A DNA stretch of 64,000 nt from a bacterium (GCA_016125385.1 WGLV01000018.1:59828-123827); one strand, 5' to 3'. Positions 51,716 to 61,160 are shown, numbered from the stretch's first letter. Numbers and translations: made by a program. Notes: generated by a model not told the origin, from the letters alone.

Positions 51716-52629
51716 GTTTTGCCCAGAATCTCCAGTACCTGTCTGATTTCAGTGATCACCCAGTCGGGCCGGGTGCGCTTTACGTCGGCGTCGTTATCAC
51801 GCAGGCGCAACGATCGCCGGTCGCCCGCGAACAGCGCGGTCTTAAACCCGGCGGTTTGCGCGGGCCAGACGTCATTGCGCATATCATTACCGATAAACAG
51901 CGCGAGGTCAGCGGGGATGGCGTATTTTTCACGTAACGCCGACGCGGCTTTTTCAAACAACCGGGTGGATGGTTTGGCCTCGCCCTCTTCGAAAGACCAC
52001 ACGCACAACGCGGGGTCGAAGCCCAGCTCGCCAGGCGGTGCGCCCAGCAGCGCGGAAAACAGCGCCGGAGTGAAGAACTGCGCGTTCGATACCACGCCCA
52101 TCACCACGCCCGCTTCGCGCAGCGCCGTCAGCGTCTCCCGCGCGCCCGGCATGGGCCAGGCCGCGTTGACGCGAAAATCATACTCGATGGTCAGCGCCTC
52201 CAGCCCGTCGTTTCCAATGGCCGCCGCGCTTTCATCCAGAACGCCGCAACGCGTCCATTCGCTCAACATGCCGCGCCACACCTCGCGCGCGTCCACCTCG
52301 GGATGACGCACGCCTTCCGAGCGCAGCCGCTCGGTTTCGCCGCGATAGCGGTTAAACCACTGTTCGCTCAGTTGACCCGCGATTTTGTCTTCTCGCGGCG
52401 CAAAACCGCATACCCGCAACGCCTCGCGCAACGCCGATTCGCGATGGTGTTCGAGATGAAGCGCGGCGTCGCCCGTTCCGGCGGCGAACAAAGTGCCGCA
52501 CACGTCGAACAGCACCGCGCGCAGCCCCGGCGCCAGCGAGATGCGCGGCGGCACGGGAGTCGGTCGCGGCGTCATTGGCTCGCACAGCGAGCGGATCAAT
52601 TCAGCGTGGCGGTCGTGGGGGTGAGGCAT
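51712..52629 (-). CDS. HAD-superfamily hydrolase
   Basis: A 305-residue HAD protein. Motif I is RAVLFDVCGTLF, with Cys at the position of the usual second Asp. Motif II is MGVVSNAQF, the Lys region is EGEAKPSTRLFEKAASALRE, and motif IV is LFIGNDMRNDVWPAQTAGFK. The cap insert spans about residues 60-160. The missing second Asp argues against a simple phosphatase, though some HAD dehalogenase-type and phosphatase members vary there. An internal ATG at 52575 is an alternative start and would remove an 18-residue His/Pro-rich tail. Confidence 0.85.
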   Translation of the reverse strand: MPHPHDRHAELIRSLCEPMTPRPTPVPPRISLAPGLRAVLFDVCGTLFAAGTGDAALHLEHHRESALREALRVCGFAPREDKIAGQLSEQWFNRYRGETERLRSEGVRHPEVDAREVWRGMLSEWTRCGVLDESAAAIGNDGLEALTIEYDFRVNAAWPMPGARETLTALREAGVVMGVVSNAQFFTPALFSALLGAPPGELGFDPALCVWSFEEGEAKPSTRLFEKAASALREKYAIPADLALFIGNDMRNDVWPAQTAGFKTALFAGDRRSLRLRDNDADVKRTRPDWVITEIRQVLEILGKT

Positions 52630-52710
52630 AGTCCATCCATCTCTATTTTTTACGATGCGGACAGTGTCCGCGGCCTGTTTTTCATTGCTTCTGCATCAGC
52701 TCGCTTCAGC

Positions 52711-53214
52711 GACCAGCGGGAGCGCTTGATGGGTACAGCCCGGATATTCGCCCCGGCCGCTGGCCGTGACCGGCGGGTTGGCTTTTGGTTCTCCCCCCGA
52801 AGATCGGGGGGAGTTTGAGGGGGGTTGAGCGCATCGCGCAGCGTTCGCGATTTATCGGACACCCTCCTCCGTGCCTCCCCCAAACTTTGGGGGAGGAAAT
52901 CCCGCTCGATCCCACCGTAAGGGCGAGTTTGAAATCCGCCTTTACATCCCACTCGCCTCAGCAACCAGCGGGAGCGCTTGATGGGTACAGCCCGGATATT
53001 CGCCCCGGCCGCTGGCCGTGACCGGCGGGCTGGCTTTTGGTTCTCCCCCCGAAGATCGGGGGGAGTTAGAGGGGGGTTGAGCGCATCGAACAAACTTTGC
53101 GATTTATCGAACAACCCCCTCCTTCGCCTCCCCCAAACTTTGGGGGAGGAAATCCCGCTCGATCCCACCGTAAGGGCGAGTTTGAAATCCGCCCCTTACA
53201 TCCCACCCGCCTCA
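52711..53214. repeat. Two tandem copies of a 252-bp composite repeat
   Basis: The stretch starting ACCAGCGGGAGCGCTTGATG at 52712 recurs at about 52964, exactly 252 bp later, and the copies are nearly identical to about 53214. Each unit holds CTCCCCCCGAAGATCGGGGG (52791 and 53043, then GAG), GAGGGGGGTTGAGCGCATCG, an ATTTATCGAACAACCCC-like segment, CCTCCCCCAAACTTTGGGGG (52874 and 53127, then AGG) and GGGCGAGTTTGAAATCCGCC. Degenerate starts of further units follow at 53219 and 53280. Nothing in the 52630-53466 gap looks like a gene. Confidence 0.9.
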
Positions 53215-53466
53215 GCAACCAGCGGGCGCGCTAAACTCGCATAACCCAAATGTTGGTTGCGGGCACTGCACTGCCCGCCAGCGGGCGCGCTTTGTCCGCG
53301 GAACCCAAAAATCGGGTCGCCGACACTGTCGGCATCAGCCGAGGTAATCATCTTAGCCCGGAAGCGGGATTTACGGCAGATAATAATCTAACCAAATTCT
53401 GATGAACATGACGCTACGGCGAGAGAAAATGGCTTTTTGAAAGAGGAGAAGAAGGAGAGAAACATG

Positions 53467-53539
53467 GGTGGCTGATGGGATTTGAACCCACGGCCACTGG
53501 AGCCACAATCCAGTGCTCTACCGCTGAGCTACAGCCACC
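53467..53539 (-). tRNA. tRNA-His (GTG)
   Basis: The reverse strand folds as a standard cloverleaf. The acceptor stem is GTGGCTG/CAGCCAC, with an extra 5' G (-1) paired to C73, the hallmark of tRNA-His. The D-arm is GCTCAGCGGTAGAGC. The anticodon arm is CTGGA-TTGTGGC-TCCAG with anticodon GTG. The T-arm is CGTGGGTTCAAATCCCATC-like (GTGGGTTCAAATCCCAT). CCA is not encoded. Confidence 0.95.
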
Positions 53540-53699
53540 ACAACTGTTCTGTTTTTCAATAAAAACGAATTACCGCATAAGGTACTGCGTCTGAATGGTA
53601 TCCAGCGAGAAATGGTATCCTCAATCCCCTCAATCAGCAAGACGCGCCCCGGCGAATCCGGTGAATTCGGCCTGTTGATCCCGCGATTTCAACCCGGCG

Positions 53700-54308
53700 T
53701 CACCACGGCAGGTATTCAGGATACTGTTGCGCGAGAAAATACCCGATCGCGCCCAACGCGGCCAGCACGATCAGAATCAGAACAATCCTGCCCGCTCCCG
53801 ATCCGCCCGAGGGCCGCGCCAGTTCTTCAGCGGGGAAGGCTTTTTCCCACTTGTCTTCCGACACTTTGTAGCGTCCGCCGCCGATCGTGGCCTCGCCGTC
53901 GTCATCGTCAGGTTCAATTTCCTGATCGTATCCGCCTTCGCTGAGGCTGTACGATTTGATGGGCGTGTCGTCGTAGCCACCCGGCTTGGGGGCCTGTTCC
54001 TGCTGTTCCTGCCGCTCTTTGGCGATGGCCTTGAGAATCATCTTGCGCTCGGGCGGGCGCTTGGAATCGACGTTTTTTACGCCGTCCCACACCAGCCGGG
54101 TTTTCTGATGGTTGGGGTCGAGACGCAGGGCGATTTCGTAGTGGTGTTTGGCGTATTCAAACTTCTCGAGCGAGCTGTAGCTCAGCCCGAGATAAAAGTG
54201 AATGTCGGGGTTTTCCTTATCGTTTTCAAGCGCGAGCAGAAACGCGTCGAGCGCGTTTTCAAAATCGCCCTGCTGCGCCAGCGATTTGCCTTTTTCAATA
54301 AAATCCAT
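53700..54308 (-). CDS. TPR protein with C-terminal membrane anchor
   Basis: A 202-residue protein. Residues about 1-75 hold two TPRs (GDFENALDAFLLALENDKEN and KFEYAKHHYEIALRLDPNHQ). Residues about 75-165 are charged and disordered, with DDDDGEA. A single hydrophobic helix near 175-193 (RIVLILIVLAALGAIGYFLA) anchors it tail-first. A protein scaffold at the inner membrane is likely; the partner is unknown. It is transcribed alone. Confidence 0.85.
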   Translation of the reverse strand: MDFIEKGKSLAQQGDFENALDAFLLALENDKENPDIHFYLGLSYSSLEKFEYAKHHYEIALRLDPNHQKTRLVWDGVKNVDSKRPPERKMILKAIAKERQEQQEQAPKPGGYDDTPIKSYSLSEGGYDQEIEPDDDDGEATIGGGRYKVSEDKWEKAFPAEELARPSGGSGAGRIVLILIVLAALGAIGYFLAQQYPEYLPW

Positions 54309-54432
54309 TGCAATCAGCTCGTTTCGGCGTTTCGTTTATTCAACAGTATACAATAGAGAAACGCTATCATAATCCCGGCGCGGATAAACCGGTAGCGCGG
54401 AAATCACGCGCCGCCCGCCTCCGTGCGCGCGC

Positions 54433-55416
54433 TCAGCCCTTCCAGACATCGGGGTTGACCAGCGTGGGCGGTTTTTCACCCTTGAAAAACGCGATCAGGT
54501 TATCGACCGCGATATAGCCCATTCTGGTGCGGGTCTCGATGGTGGCGCTGCCGAGGTGAGGCAGCAAGACGCAATTGGGCAGCGTGACCAGCTCGGGATG
54601 CACCGCCGGTTCTTCTTCGTACACGTCGAGCCCCGCCGACCAGATCCAGCCCTCTTTCAGCGCCTTGACCAGCGCCGCTTCGTCGACGATGGGGCCGCGC
54701 GCCGAGTTGATCAGAATGGCGTGAGGCTGCATCATCTTCAACTCGCGTTCAGAGATCAGGTGATGGGTCGAGTCGAGCAGCGGAACGTGAACGCTCACAA
54801 AATCGCTCTTCCGCAGCAGTTCGTCCATCTCGACGAAACGTACTTCATACGGATACGCGGCTTCGAAATCCTTGTTAGGTTGGGCGTCGGTGTAGAGCAC
54901 CTTCATGCGGAAGGCGGCGGCGCGTTCGGCGAAGGCGCGCCCGATGCGGCCCATGCCGATCACGCCCAGCGTGCGTTCGGAGACGTCCTGACCCAGCCAC
55001 AGCATGGGGCCCCAGCCGGTGTACTTGCCCGCGCGCAGATAGCCGTCGCATTCAGCCACGCGCCGCGCCGACGACATCAACAGCGTCCAGGCGAGGTCGG
55101 CGGTGGCGTCGGTCAACACGCCGGGGGTGTTGGTGATGCAGACGCCGCGCCGGGTGGCTTCGGCGACGTCAACGTTGTTGAAGCCCACCGCGTAGTTGGC
55201 GAAGATTTTCGCCTTGTCAGCGGCGTCGAACACCTCGGCGTCGATGGTTTCGGTGAGGATGCACAACACGCCGTCGCGCCCTTTCACTTCTTTGAGCAGC
55301 ACGTCGCGTGGAATCACCTGGTCTTCGGAATATACGTCGAACTGAATGCCCGCCGCTTTCAGGCGGTCAAGCGCCGGTTGGGGGATCATTCGGGTGACGA
55401 ACACGTTCGCGGTCAT
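54433..55416 (-). CDS. D-isomer-specific 2-hydroxyacid dehydrogenase (glyoxylate/hydroxypyruvate reductase type)
   Basis: A 327-residue NAD(P)-dependent enzyme. The Rossmann motif is LGVIGMGRIGRAFAERAAAF. The catalytic Arg lies in LINSARGPIVDEAALVKAL, the Glu in GLDVYEEEP and the His in LLPHLGSATIETR. The N-terminal IFANYAVGFNNVDVAEATRR is the usual hinge. The ATG at 55416 has GGAG 7 nt upstream; an in-frame ATG four codons earlier contains that GGAG and is less likely. Substrate may be glyoxylate, hydroxypyruvate or a 2-ketogluconate-like acid. Confidence 0.93.
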   Translation of the reverse strand: MTANVFVTRMIPQPALDRLKAAGIQFDVYSEDQVIPRDVLLKEVKGRDGVLCILTETIDAEVFDAADKAKIFANYAVGFNNVDVAEATRRGVCITNTPGVLTDATADLAWTLLMSSARRVAECDGYLRAGKYTGWGPMLWLGQDVSERTLGVIGMGRIGRAFAERAAAFRMKVLYTDAQPNKDFEAAYPYEVRFVEMDELLRKSDFVSVHVPLLDSTHHLISERELKMMQPHAILINSARGPIVDEAALVKALKEGWIWSAGLDVYEEEPAVHPELVTLPNCVLLPHLGSATIETRTRMGYIAVDNLIAFFKGEKPPTLVNPDVWKG

Positions 55417-55632
55417 TTCGGTCTCCATTCATCGCAATTTTTTATCGCAGTGAAACGCTTGAATTCATCCCGATGAAAAATCACGGCTTTCCAGTGACTT
55501 TCACCGGGGACGCCGCGGCTCGATACGAACCGGTTTCCGGCGAGCGCTATACAATCATGCAATCTGAAAAGTGTAGCATAAGAGCCGATCGGCCCAAGGC
55601 GGGAAGCGGCGGCGAATGCGGCGGAGAATCGG

Positions 55633-56643
55633 TCAGTTGATACGCTGGTCGACGCGGAAGATGCTTTTCGGTTCGCTGGCGCTTTTGACGATTGACTTGG
55701 CGAATTCTTTCATCTTGGCCGCCAGTTCGGTCATATAAAGATACGACTCGATCACCCGCCGTTCGTTAGTGACCACGCCGATCGAGACCGTCATGAGCGG
55801 AAAGCGCATTTCTTCGCCCTGGCGGTTTTTCGACGTGATATAACCCACGCGCATGTCTTCTTCATCGTATTGAAATGGAATCAGCGCGTCGAAACTCTGG
55901 CAGATGTAAGCGCAGATCGGCTCGACGCATTCATGACGGACGATCATGATGAAATCGTCTCCGCCGATGTGCCCCACAAAGTCATTCTCCGAGCCATGCA
56001 TGGTGATCGCTTCATGCAGAATGGTGGCGAGGATACGAATCACGTTATCGCCGCGCGAGTAGCCATAGGTGTCGTTAAACGCCTTGAAATAATCGAGATC
56101 GGCGTAACACATGGCGGTGGAGACTTTTTCATCGAGCCGCCGCGTGACCTGTTCTTCAACGCACAGCGCGCCCGGCAGCCCGGTAAGCGGATTGGATACC
56201 TGCAGACGGACGTTGCGCCGCATGCTGGTATGGATGCGCGCGGCGAGAATGCGCGGCGAAACCGGCTTGACGACGAAATCCTCCGCGCCCGCCTCCAGCA
56301 CAAGAATCTCGCGCATCAATTCATGTTCGCCCAACACGATGATGATGGGCGAGGTGTAGGTGAGCGGATTTTCTTTCAGTTTGCGGATAATCTCGATGGC
56401 TTCGTCTTTGAGGGTGTCGATGTTAATCAACAGAACATTGGGGATCTGGGCGAGAATCTGGTCGTATAACCGCCGGACCTTCTTGGGCCGTTCGATCACG
56501 TACCCCAGATCGGATAGATAATTCAGATAATCCGAATCGTTCTCTCCCATGCCCAGCGCGAGTAGAGTCAGCGGCTTTTTCAACGATTGAGATTGCTTCA
56601 ACGCCGCCAGATCGTAGGTGTAGGGAATCGACGCTTCCGCCAT
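55633..56643 (-). CDS. Receiver-like GGDEF protein
   Basis: A 336-residue regulator. Residues about 23-140 resemble a receiver with a degenerate acidic pocket: GENDSDY at the start, NVLLINIDTLKDE where the phospho-Asp strand lies, and the Lys in FVVKPVSPRIL. Residues about 150-325 are a GGDEF domain with DLDYFKAFNDTYGYSRGDNV and the active-site loop HIGGDDFIMIV (GGDDF for GGDEF). The Arg of the inhibitory RxxD site upstream is replaced (SEND). So the enzyme may still make c-di-GMP but lack product feedback. The start has GGAAG 7 nt upstream. Confidence 0.88.
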   Translation of the reverse strand: MAEASIPYTYDLAALKQSQSLKKPLTLLALGMGENDSDYLNYLSDLGYVIERPKKVRRLYDQILAQIPNVLLINIDTLKDEAIEIIRKLKENPLTYTSPIIIVLGEHELMREILVLEAGAEDFVVKPVSPRILAARIHTSMRRNVRLQVSNPLTGLPGALCVEEQVTRRLDEKVSTAMCYADLDYFKAFNDTYGYSRGDNVIRILATILHEAITMHGSENDFVGHIGGDDFIMIVRHECVEPICAYICQSFDALIPFQYDEEDMRVGYITSKNRQGEEMRFPLMTVSIGVVTNERRVIESYLYMTELAAKMKEFAKSIVKSASEPKSIFRVDQRIN

Positions 56644-56919
56644 GAGCTGTCTTCCGTTTCAAATAAAAGCAGCCGCCGTTTCAAGCGCTACAAGATGGTT
56701 TCACGGAAAAATTCCGCCCTCAATGGGAGAAGTCCGTGACAAGAAAAATCACAAGCGACCGCATACGATAGCAATAAAACGTTACTCAGTTTCGCACTTT
56801 CTCAAAAAAATTCAATCCATAGAGTATATATTTATCAGTGTTGATGGAAATTTAACGGAAGTAATCCGTTGTCCATCATTCGTTCTGTCAGACAAAAACC
56901 TCGAACAAATGACCAGAAC

Positions 56920-59900
56920 CTACTGCAACATCGCCTTGAGAACACGGTGATTGGCGCTGTCGGCGATGAACATATTGTACTTGCTGTCGATCACAATTCC
57001 CTTGGGACGGCTCAAATTTCCCGGATTATTTCCCGAACCGCCCGCCAGAACGACTTCATCGGTTCCACGCTTGAAGGCATGGACCGCGTTGATCGATGAA
57101 TCGGTTATATAGACGTTTCGAACCGGGTCAAGCGTAACGTAGGGCTCGATCGACGACAAAACCATCTGGTCTGACGAGTTCCAGCCATAGACCGTCCATT
57201 GCTGAACGAACTGGCCCTGGTTGTTAAACGCCGCCACGCGCTTGCCCTCGACGTCGCAGACATAGATCAGCCCGTCTTTGGCGACGGTGATCCCGACCGG
57301 TTCGTGGATGACCTGCGAGATGAAGGTCCCCAGCCAGGTTCCGTTGGAGTCGAAACGCACCACGCGGTGGTTACCGGTATCGGTGACATACAGCGTTCCA
57401 TCGGGCGAGAGCGCCAGCCCGCGCGGGAAATAGAACGAGTCGTTCTGGGGAACCAGCGCGGGCAGCGGCTGACCGTCGGCGGTGTAGCGGTTGATGCGGC
57501 CCTGTCCGCCGCCCCAGGTATCGGTGACGTACACGGTTCCGTCCTGCCCCACCGCGATGCCGCCGTTGGGGCCGTCGCCCCACTGCACCACGCCGGGGAT
57601 GGCGAACTGGCCCGGCCCCGTGCCCGGCGAACCGAACTGGGTGATGTACTCAAGGTTTTCCGCGTTCAAGACCTGAACCCGCCCGTTGAGCGAGTCAACC
57701 ACATACAGCCGAGTCTCATCCGGCGATAACGCCACGCCGCAGGGCGCGTTGAACTGGCCGTCGCCCGCGCCTCTTTCGGCCCGTTGCGCCAACACTTTCA
57801 GCGGACGCGGAGCCTGATCGTAGCCCTTGGGCGCCTGAATCTTCTCGACCGGATCGACCAGCGGAAAGCGCCTGTAAAACAGAATATCCGACGCGCCGGG
57901 CTGAAGCGTGGGGTCGTTTTCGTTCCACAGCTTGCGCCACATCACATATCGCCCGATCGCGCCTATTGCGTCGGCGAAGGTTCCATTGTGGCGGCGGTAG
58001 TAGCTGAAGGGCAATTCATCCACGCCATAGGGCCACCAGGCGCGATGTTGTACGCGGATCATCTGGTAGTTTCCATCCGCCCAGATTTTCATGCGGTTTT
58101 CGTAGTCGAGATCGACCAGGGCGAAGGGGACGTTTTTCGTCGGCATATTGCCATACAGCGTTTCGGTCAGGTAATTGCGCAAGTACCACGCATAGGGCCA
58201 GGTTGAATACTGCATGCCGGGGGTTCCCCCCAGCGCCGCGATGACTTTGGTGGGGTTGGGGCCGCAATAATCCTTACCGAGCAGAGCGGCGGTTTCACGA
58301 ATCTCTTTGAGAATCGACTTGGCGGTATGAGTGGTCTGGGTATAGACCATCAACTCGCGCGGGTTATCCGGATTATAAAAATTGAGCAGGATGGAGGTGC
58401 GCGCCTCATAGGCGAAAAACACCGCGATCAGCGCGATGGCCGCCTTGCGCCAGAAGCCGGGCTGAAGGCGCTCGAACACGTCGCCCATGAAGGTCCCCGC
58501 CAGCAGAATCAGCGGCAGCGCCTGATGAACCATCAGCCAGGGCACTTTTTCCTGAAGCAGGGCGTAAATCAGAATCGACCAGATCGACCAGTAGATGAAG
58601 AACACGCGCAGGCCGTCGGGCGTCACGCCCTCGTCCGCGTCATCGCGCGCGGCGTCATCGTCTTCTTTCACGCCCACGCCGAACAGGTTCATCAACACCA
58701 CGCCCACCGCGATCAAGCCGACGAGCAAGAGCGCAATCGCCATCTTGAGCAGCGTCATGGCCACGTTAGGGTTGGAGGCCATCGCCACGCTCCAGAAAAA
58801 GTACATGGCGATCGCCATCACCGCCTGCACGGCGAGAAACACGATCGTCTGAAACGCGCGATTGAACATCGCGCCGAAAGCGTACCACGAATAAACAAAA
58901 TACGCCGCGAGAGCGAAGAAGACCGGCGCCAGCTCATAGAGCAGCAGGCGCGGAATGTAATACGTCGCCGGTCCGGGGATGCGGGGGGCGTCCTGCTGAC
59001 CCATCCAGTACAGCAGGTAATCGATCACGCCCGCCTTCATGCCGCCCGGGTTCGTGCCCAGCGTGGTGAACAGCAGCGAATACACCACCAGCGCGATCAG
59101 CACCGAGGCCATGACCGCCGCGTTGCTTCGCGCGAGCCGCCTGAAGAAGGGCTCGTTTTCGGCGGGGGTCTCCACCTGTTGGCGCACCCACCAGAACAAC
59201 AGAAACAGCCCCGCCGTCAGTGCGGCGAACAGGATCAGCCAGAAGGGGTACACCCAGCCGTGATCGGCGATGTAACCCTCCCACGCGCCGCGCAGCGCGG
59301 GCATGTCGTTTTTGGCCAGCGTTCCGAAGTGGCGGGTGACGTACCAGACGAGGCTGAAGGCGAACGCCGTGAACAACGCGTACAGCGTCGCGATCTTGAC
59401 GAAGGGCGCGCGATGAACGAACACGTCGGCCAGCGCGGCGCCGCGCTGGCTGCGATGGGCGCTGAATACGTAATACACGCCGAAAAACACGATGTACGAG
59501 CCCATGAAAAAGCCCGACATGATCGAGTTTTCTTTCACGCAATACATCAGCGCAAGAAAAAAGGTCATCCACGCCAGCTGGCTCGATTTGCGGTCGCGCA
59601 GGTATTCGAGACCGAACACCAGCACGCCCATACCCGTCGCCGCGATGTAAATGTCGTTGCGCGCGAAGCGTGAAAAATACACCAGCGTGGGCGAAAGCGC
59701 CGCCAGCGTCATGGTGAAGAGCGAGCCGTACGTCCCGATCCACGGGCGCAGCCGCCAGATGAAAAACAGCAACAGCAGACCGAAGCTGACGAAAGGCAGG
59801 CGCGCGGTGAAATCGGTATCGCCGAACAGCGAGAAAAACAGCGCCCCGTAATGATAGAGAAACGGGCCGTGATACGTGGGGTCGTATTTATACGCCTGCA

Positions 59901-60066
59901 GGTTGCCCGTATAGATCTGATAGGCGTAATACGAGTGGATCGATTCATCGTGGTGAAACGCCATGTAGTCGAGATTGTGAAGGCGCAGAAACGCACCAAA
60001 CAGCGCCACGCCGATAAAACACCACGCCAGCGTCTGCGCCGGCCGCTTCCCCGATTGAACGATCAT
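56920..60066 (-). CDS. GT-C (TIGR03663/Agl23-like) membrane protein fused to an NHL propeller
   Basis: A 1048-residue protein in two parts. Residues about 10-560 have about 12-14 membrane segments and the TIGR03663 N-terminal pattern: MAFHHDESIHSYYAYQIYTG, YKYDPTYHGPFLYHYGALF and DTDFTARLPFVSFG, with the acidic first-loop residues used by GT-C enzymes. Residues about 560-735 are periplasmic. From about 740 there are NHL repeats: FNAPCGVALSPDETRLYVVD, YFPRGLALSPDGTLYVTDTG and LSRPKGIVIDSKYNMFIADS. The propeller probably sits outside the cytoplasm and binds glycan or protein. The fusion suggests a glycan transferase with its own recognition module. The start has GGAG at 6 nt. Confidence 0.88.
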   Translation of the reverse strand: MIVQSGKRPAQTLAWCFIGVALFGAFLRLHNLDYMAFHHDESIHSYYAYQIYTGNLQAYKYDPTYHGPFLYHYGALFFSLFGDTDFTARLPFVSFGLLLLFFIWRLRPWIGTYGSLFTMTLAALSPTLVYFSRFARNDIYIAATGMGVLVFGLEYLRDRKSSQLAWMTFFLALMYCVKENSIMSGFFMGSYIVFFGVYYVFSAHRSQRGAALADVFVHRAPFVKIATLYALFTAFAFSLVWYVTRHFGTLAKNDMPALRGAWEGYIADHGWVYPFWLILFAALTAGLFLLFWWVRQQVETPAENEPFFRRLARSNAAVMASVLIALVVYSLLFTTLGTNPGGMKAGVIDYLLYWMGQQDAPRIPGPATYYIPRLLLYELAPVFFALAAYFVYSWYAFGAMFNRAFQTIVFLAVQAVMAIAMYFFWSVAMASNPNVAMTLLKMAIALLLVGLIAVGVVLMNLFGVGVKEDDDAARDDADEGVTPDGLRVFFIYWSIWSILIYALLQEKVPWLMVHQALPLILLAGTFMGDVFERLQPGFWRKAAIALIAVFFAYEARTSILLNFYNPDNPRELMVYTQTTHTAKSILKEIRETAALLGKDYCGPNPTKVIAALGGTPGMQYSTWPYAWYLRNYLTETLYGNMPTKNVPFALVDLDYENRMKIWADGNYQMIRVQHRAWWPYGVDELPFSYYRRHNGTFADAIGAIGRYVMWRKLWNENDPTLQPGASDILFYRRFPLVDPVEKIQAPKGYDQAPRPLKVLAQRAERGAGDGQFNAPCGVALSPDETRLYVVDSLNGRVQVLNAENLEYITQFGSPGTGPGQFAIPGVVQWGDGPNGGIAVGQDGTVYVTDTWGGGQGRINRYTADGQPLPALVPQNDSFYFPRGLALSPDGTLYVTDTGNHRVVRFDSNGTWLGTFISQVIHEPVGITVAKDGLIYVCDVEGKRVAAFNNQGQFVQQWTVYGWNSSDQMVLSSIEPYVTLDPVRNVYITDSSINAVHAFKRGTDEVVLAGGSGNNPGNLSRPKGIVIDSKYNMFIADSANHRVLKAMLQ

Positions 60067-60140
60067 GTATCACTCCTGAAGCCGACCGCGCCGGCTGCCT
60101 GGTTTTTTAATATTTGGATTCTACGCCCCAACCGCGTTTC

Positions 60141-60383
60141 CTCCCCCCGATCTTCGAGGGGAGAATTTTTCACTGCTCCCGATAGCCGCTGAGACGAGCG
60201 GGAGCGCGCGGATTTTCCTCCCCCAAAGTCTGGGGGAGGCAAGGAGGGGGTTGCCAAATCACGCAAAATCTTCATTCCTGCGTTCAACCCCCCTTTAACT
60301 CCCCCCGATCTTCGAGGGGAGAATTTTTCACCGCGCCCGCTGGCCGCTGAGGCCGGGGCGGGTTTTAAACCCGCCCCTACGAC
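60141..60383. repeat. Composite palindromic repeat cluster
   Basis: The modules in order are CTCCCCCCGATCTTCGAGGG (60141, then GAG), GACGAGCGGGAGCGCG, CCTCCCCCAAAGTCTGGGGG (60217, then AGG), GTTGCCAAATCACGC, a second CTCCCCCCGATCTTCGAGGG (60299) and GGGCGGGTTTTAAACCCGCC (60358). This is the same modular system as at 35.4, 52.7 and 63.7 kb. No gene lies in 60067-60483. Confidence 0.88.
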
Positions 60384-60483
60384 GGAAGCGGGAAGATCAG
60401 AAAATCGCCAACATACAATAGCCCGGCATTGTGTATCAGTCACCTGCTTTATACAACGCCCTGCGATGGGATGCGGTCTCACG

Positions 60484-60506
60484 AAAAAAGGCGGCGCTGA
60501 GCCGCC
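60484..60506 (-). terminator. Rho-independent terminator of the prepilin gene
   Basis: On the minus strand GGCGGC-TCAGC-GCCGCC (60490-60506) is followed by TTTTTT (60484-60489). It lies 34 bp after the prepilin stop. Confidence 0.88.
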
Positions 60507-60539
60507 CTTTCGCATGAATTACACCCGCCGAACGGGAAA

Positions 60540-61160
60540 TCAGTTTCTGAAATTGGGCGGAAACCCACCGTTGTAGGTCCGGCCGTCGACGACCAGATTC
60601 AGCGTCACGCTTGAATCGCCGCCGTACCAGAAAATGTCGCCGTTGCTGCGAATTCCGTTGCTGAGCGCGTATGAATTACCCTGTCCATTATTGCGCTGCG
60701 GCCCCCGGAACGGGGCGGCGGAATACAGGCCGTTTTCAGACAGATCGGGGCCTTGTGAAAAAATCATGTAGGCTACGTTGCTTTTGCCTTTTTTAAACAC
60801 GCCGGTTTCATACATCGCCATTTCTTTGCCGATGCGTTTTTCCGCCGTGTCCTGAAACGGGTCGGTGGGCAGCGAGCCGATATATGAGATCGGCGCGGTC
60901 AGAAAGAGCAGGCCCGACGAACTGCGCGCCCGCGTGCCGTACATGATGTTATCTTCCGACTCGGGCGGGTAGGTGTTGTGATCGAGAAAATACATCTCGT
61001 GCGCCTTGGCCAGCGCCGAGATGTCTGATTGAACCCGCGCGACCTTGGCGCGAATCTGCGCGTTCAGAAAATTCGGGACGGCGATCGCCGCCAGAATTCC
61101 GATAATCGCCACGACGATGAGCAGCTCGATCAGGGTGAAACCGTGTCTCAAACGCATCAT
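60540..61160 (-). CDS. Prepilin-type (pseudopilin) protein
   Basis: A 206-residue protein with the class III signal: MMRLRHG before FTLIELLIVVAIIGILAAIA, cleaved after Gly7, Glu5 conserved in the mature form. The N-terminal helix is followed by AVPNFLNAQIRAKVARVQSD, then a GspG/pilin-like globular domain (YFLDHNTYPPESEDN, LPTDPFQDTAE). The form suits a type II secretion pseudopilin or a surface sheet-type prepilin of this group of bacteria. The start is the first of two tandem ATGs behind GGAGG. It is transcribed alone, with its own terminator; the peptidase is encoded at 40045. Confidence 0.93.
   Translation of the reverse strand: MMRLRHGFTLIELLIVVAIIGILAAIAVPNFLNAQIRAKVARVQSDISALAKAHEMYFLDHNTYPPESEDNIMYGTRARSSSGLLFLTAPISYIGSLPTDPFQDTAEKRIGKEMAMYETGVFKKGKSNVAYMIFSQGPDLSENGLYSAAPFRGPQRNNGQGNSYALSNGIRSNGDIFWYGGDSSVTLNLVVDGRTYNGGFPPNFRN

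Noticed and set aside
52711..53300. Possible CRISPR array from regularly spaced repeats
   Set aside because: The period is 252 bp, units are nearly identical throughout with no variable spacers, and no cas gene is present. It is a tandem duplication of a composite repeat.
53467..53539. tRNA-His as an integration site for a genomic island
   Set aside because: No integrase and no direct repeat of the tRNA 3' end were found, and flanking composition is normal host DNA.
56642..56950. Plus-strand open frame of 102 codons between the GGDEF gene and the NHL fusion gene
   Set aside because: There is no ribosome site, it overlaps the 3' end of the fusion gene antisense, and it has no recognisable content. 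The region is better read as an AT-rich promoter for the GGDEF gene.
58327..59673. Plus-strand open frame of 448 codons opposite the glycosyltransferase
   Set aside because: It is rich in His, Arg and Gln and antisense to clear membrane segments, so a shadow.
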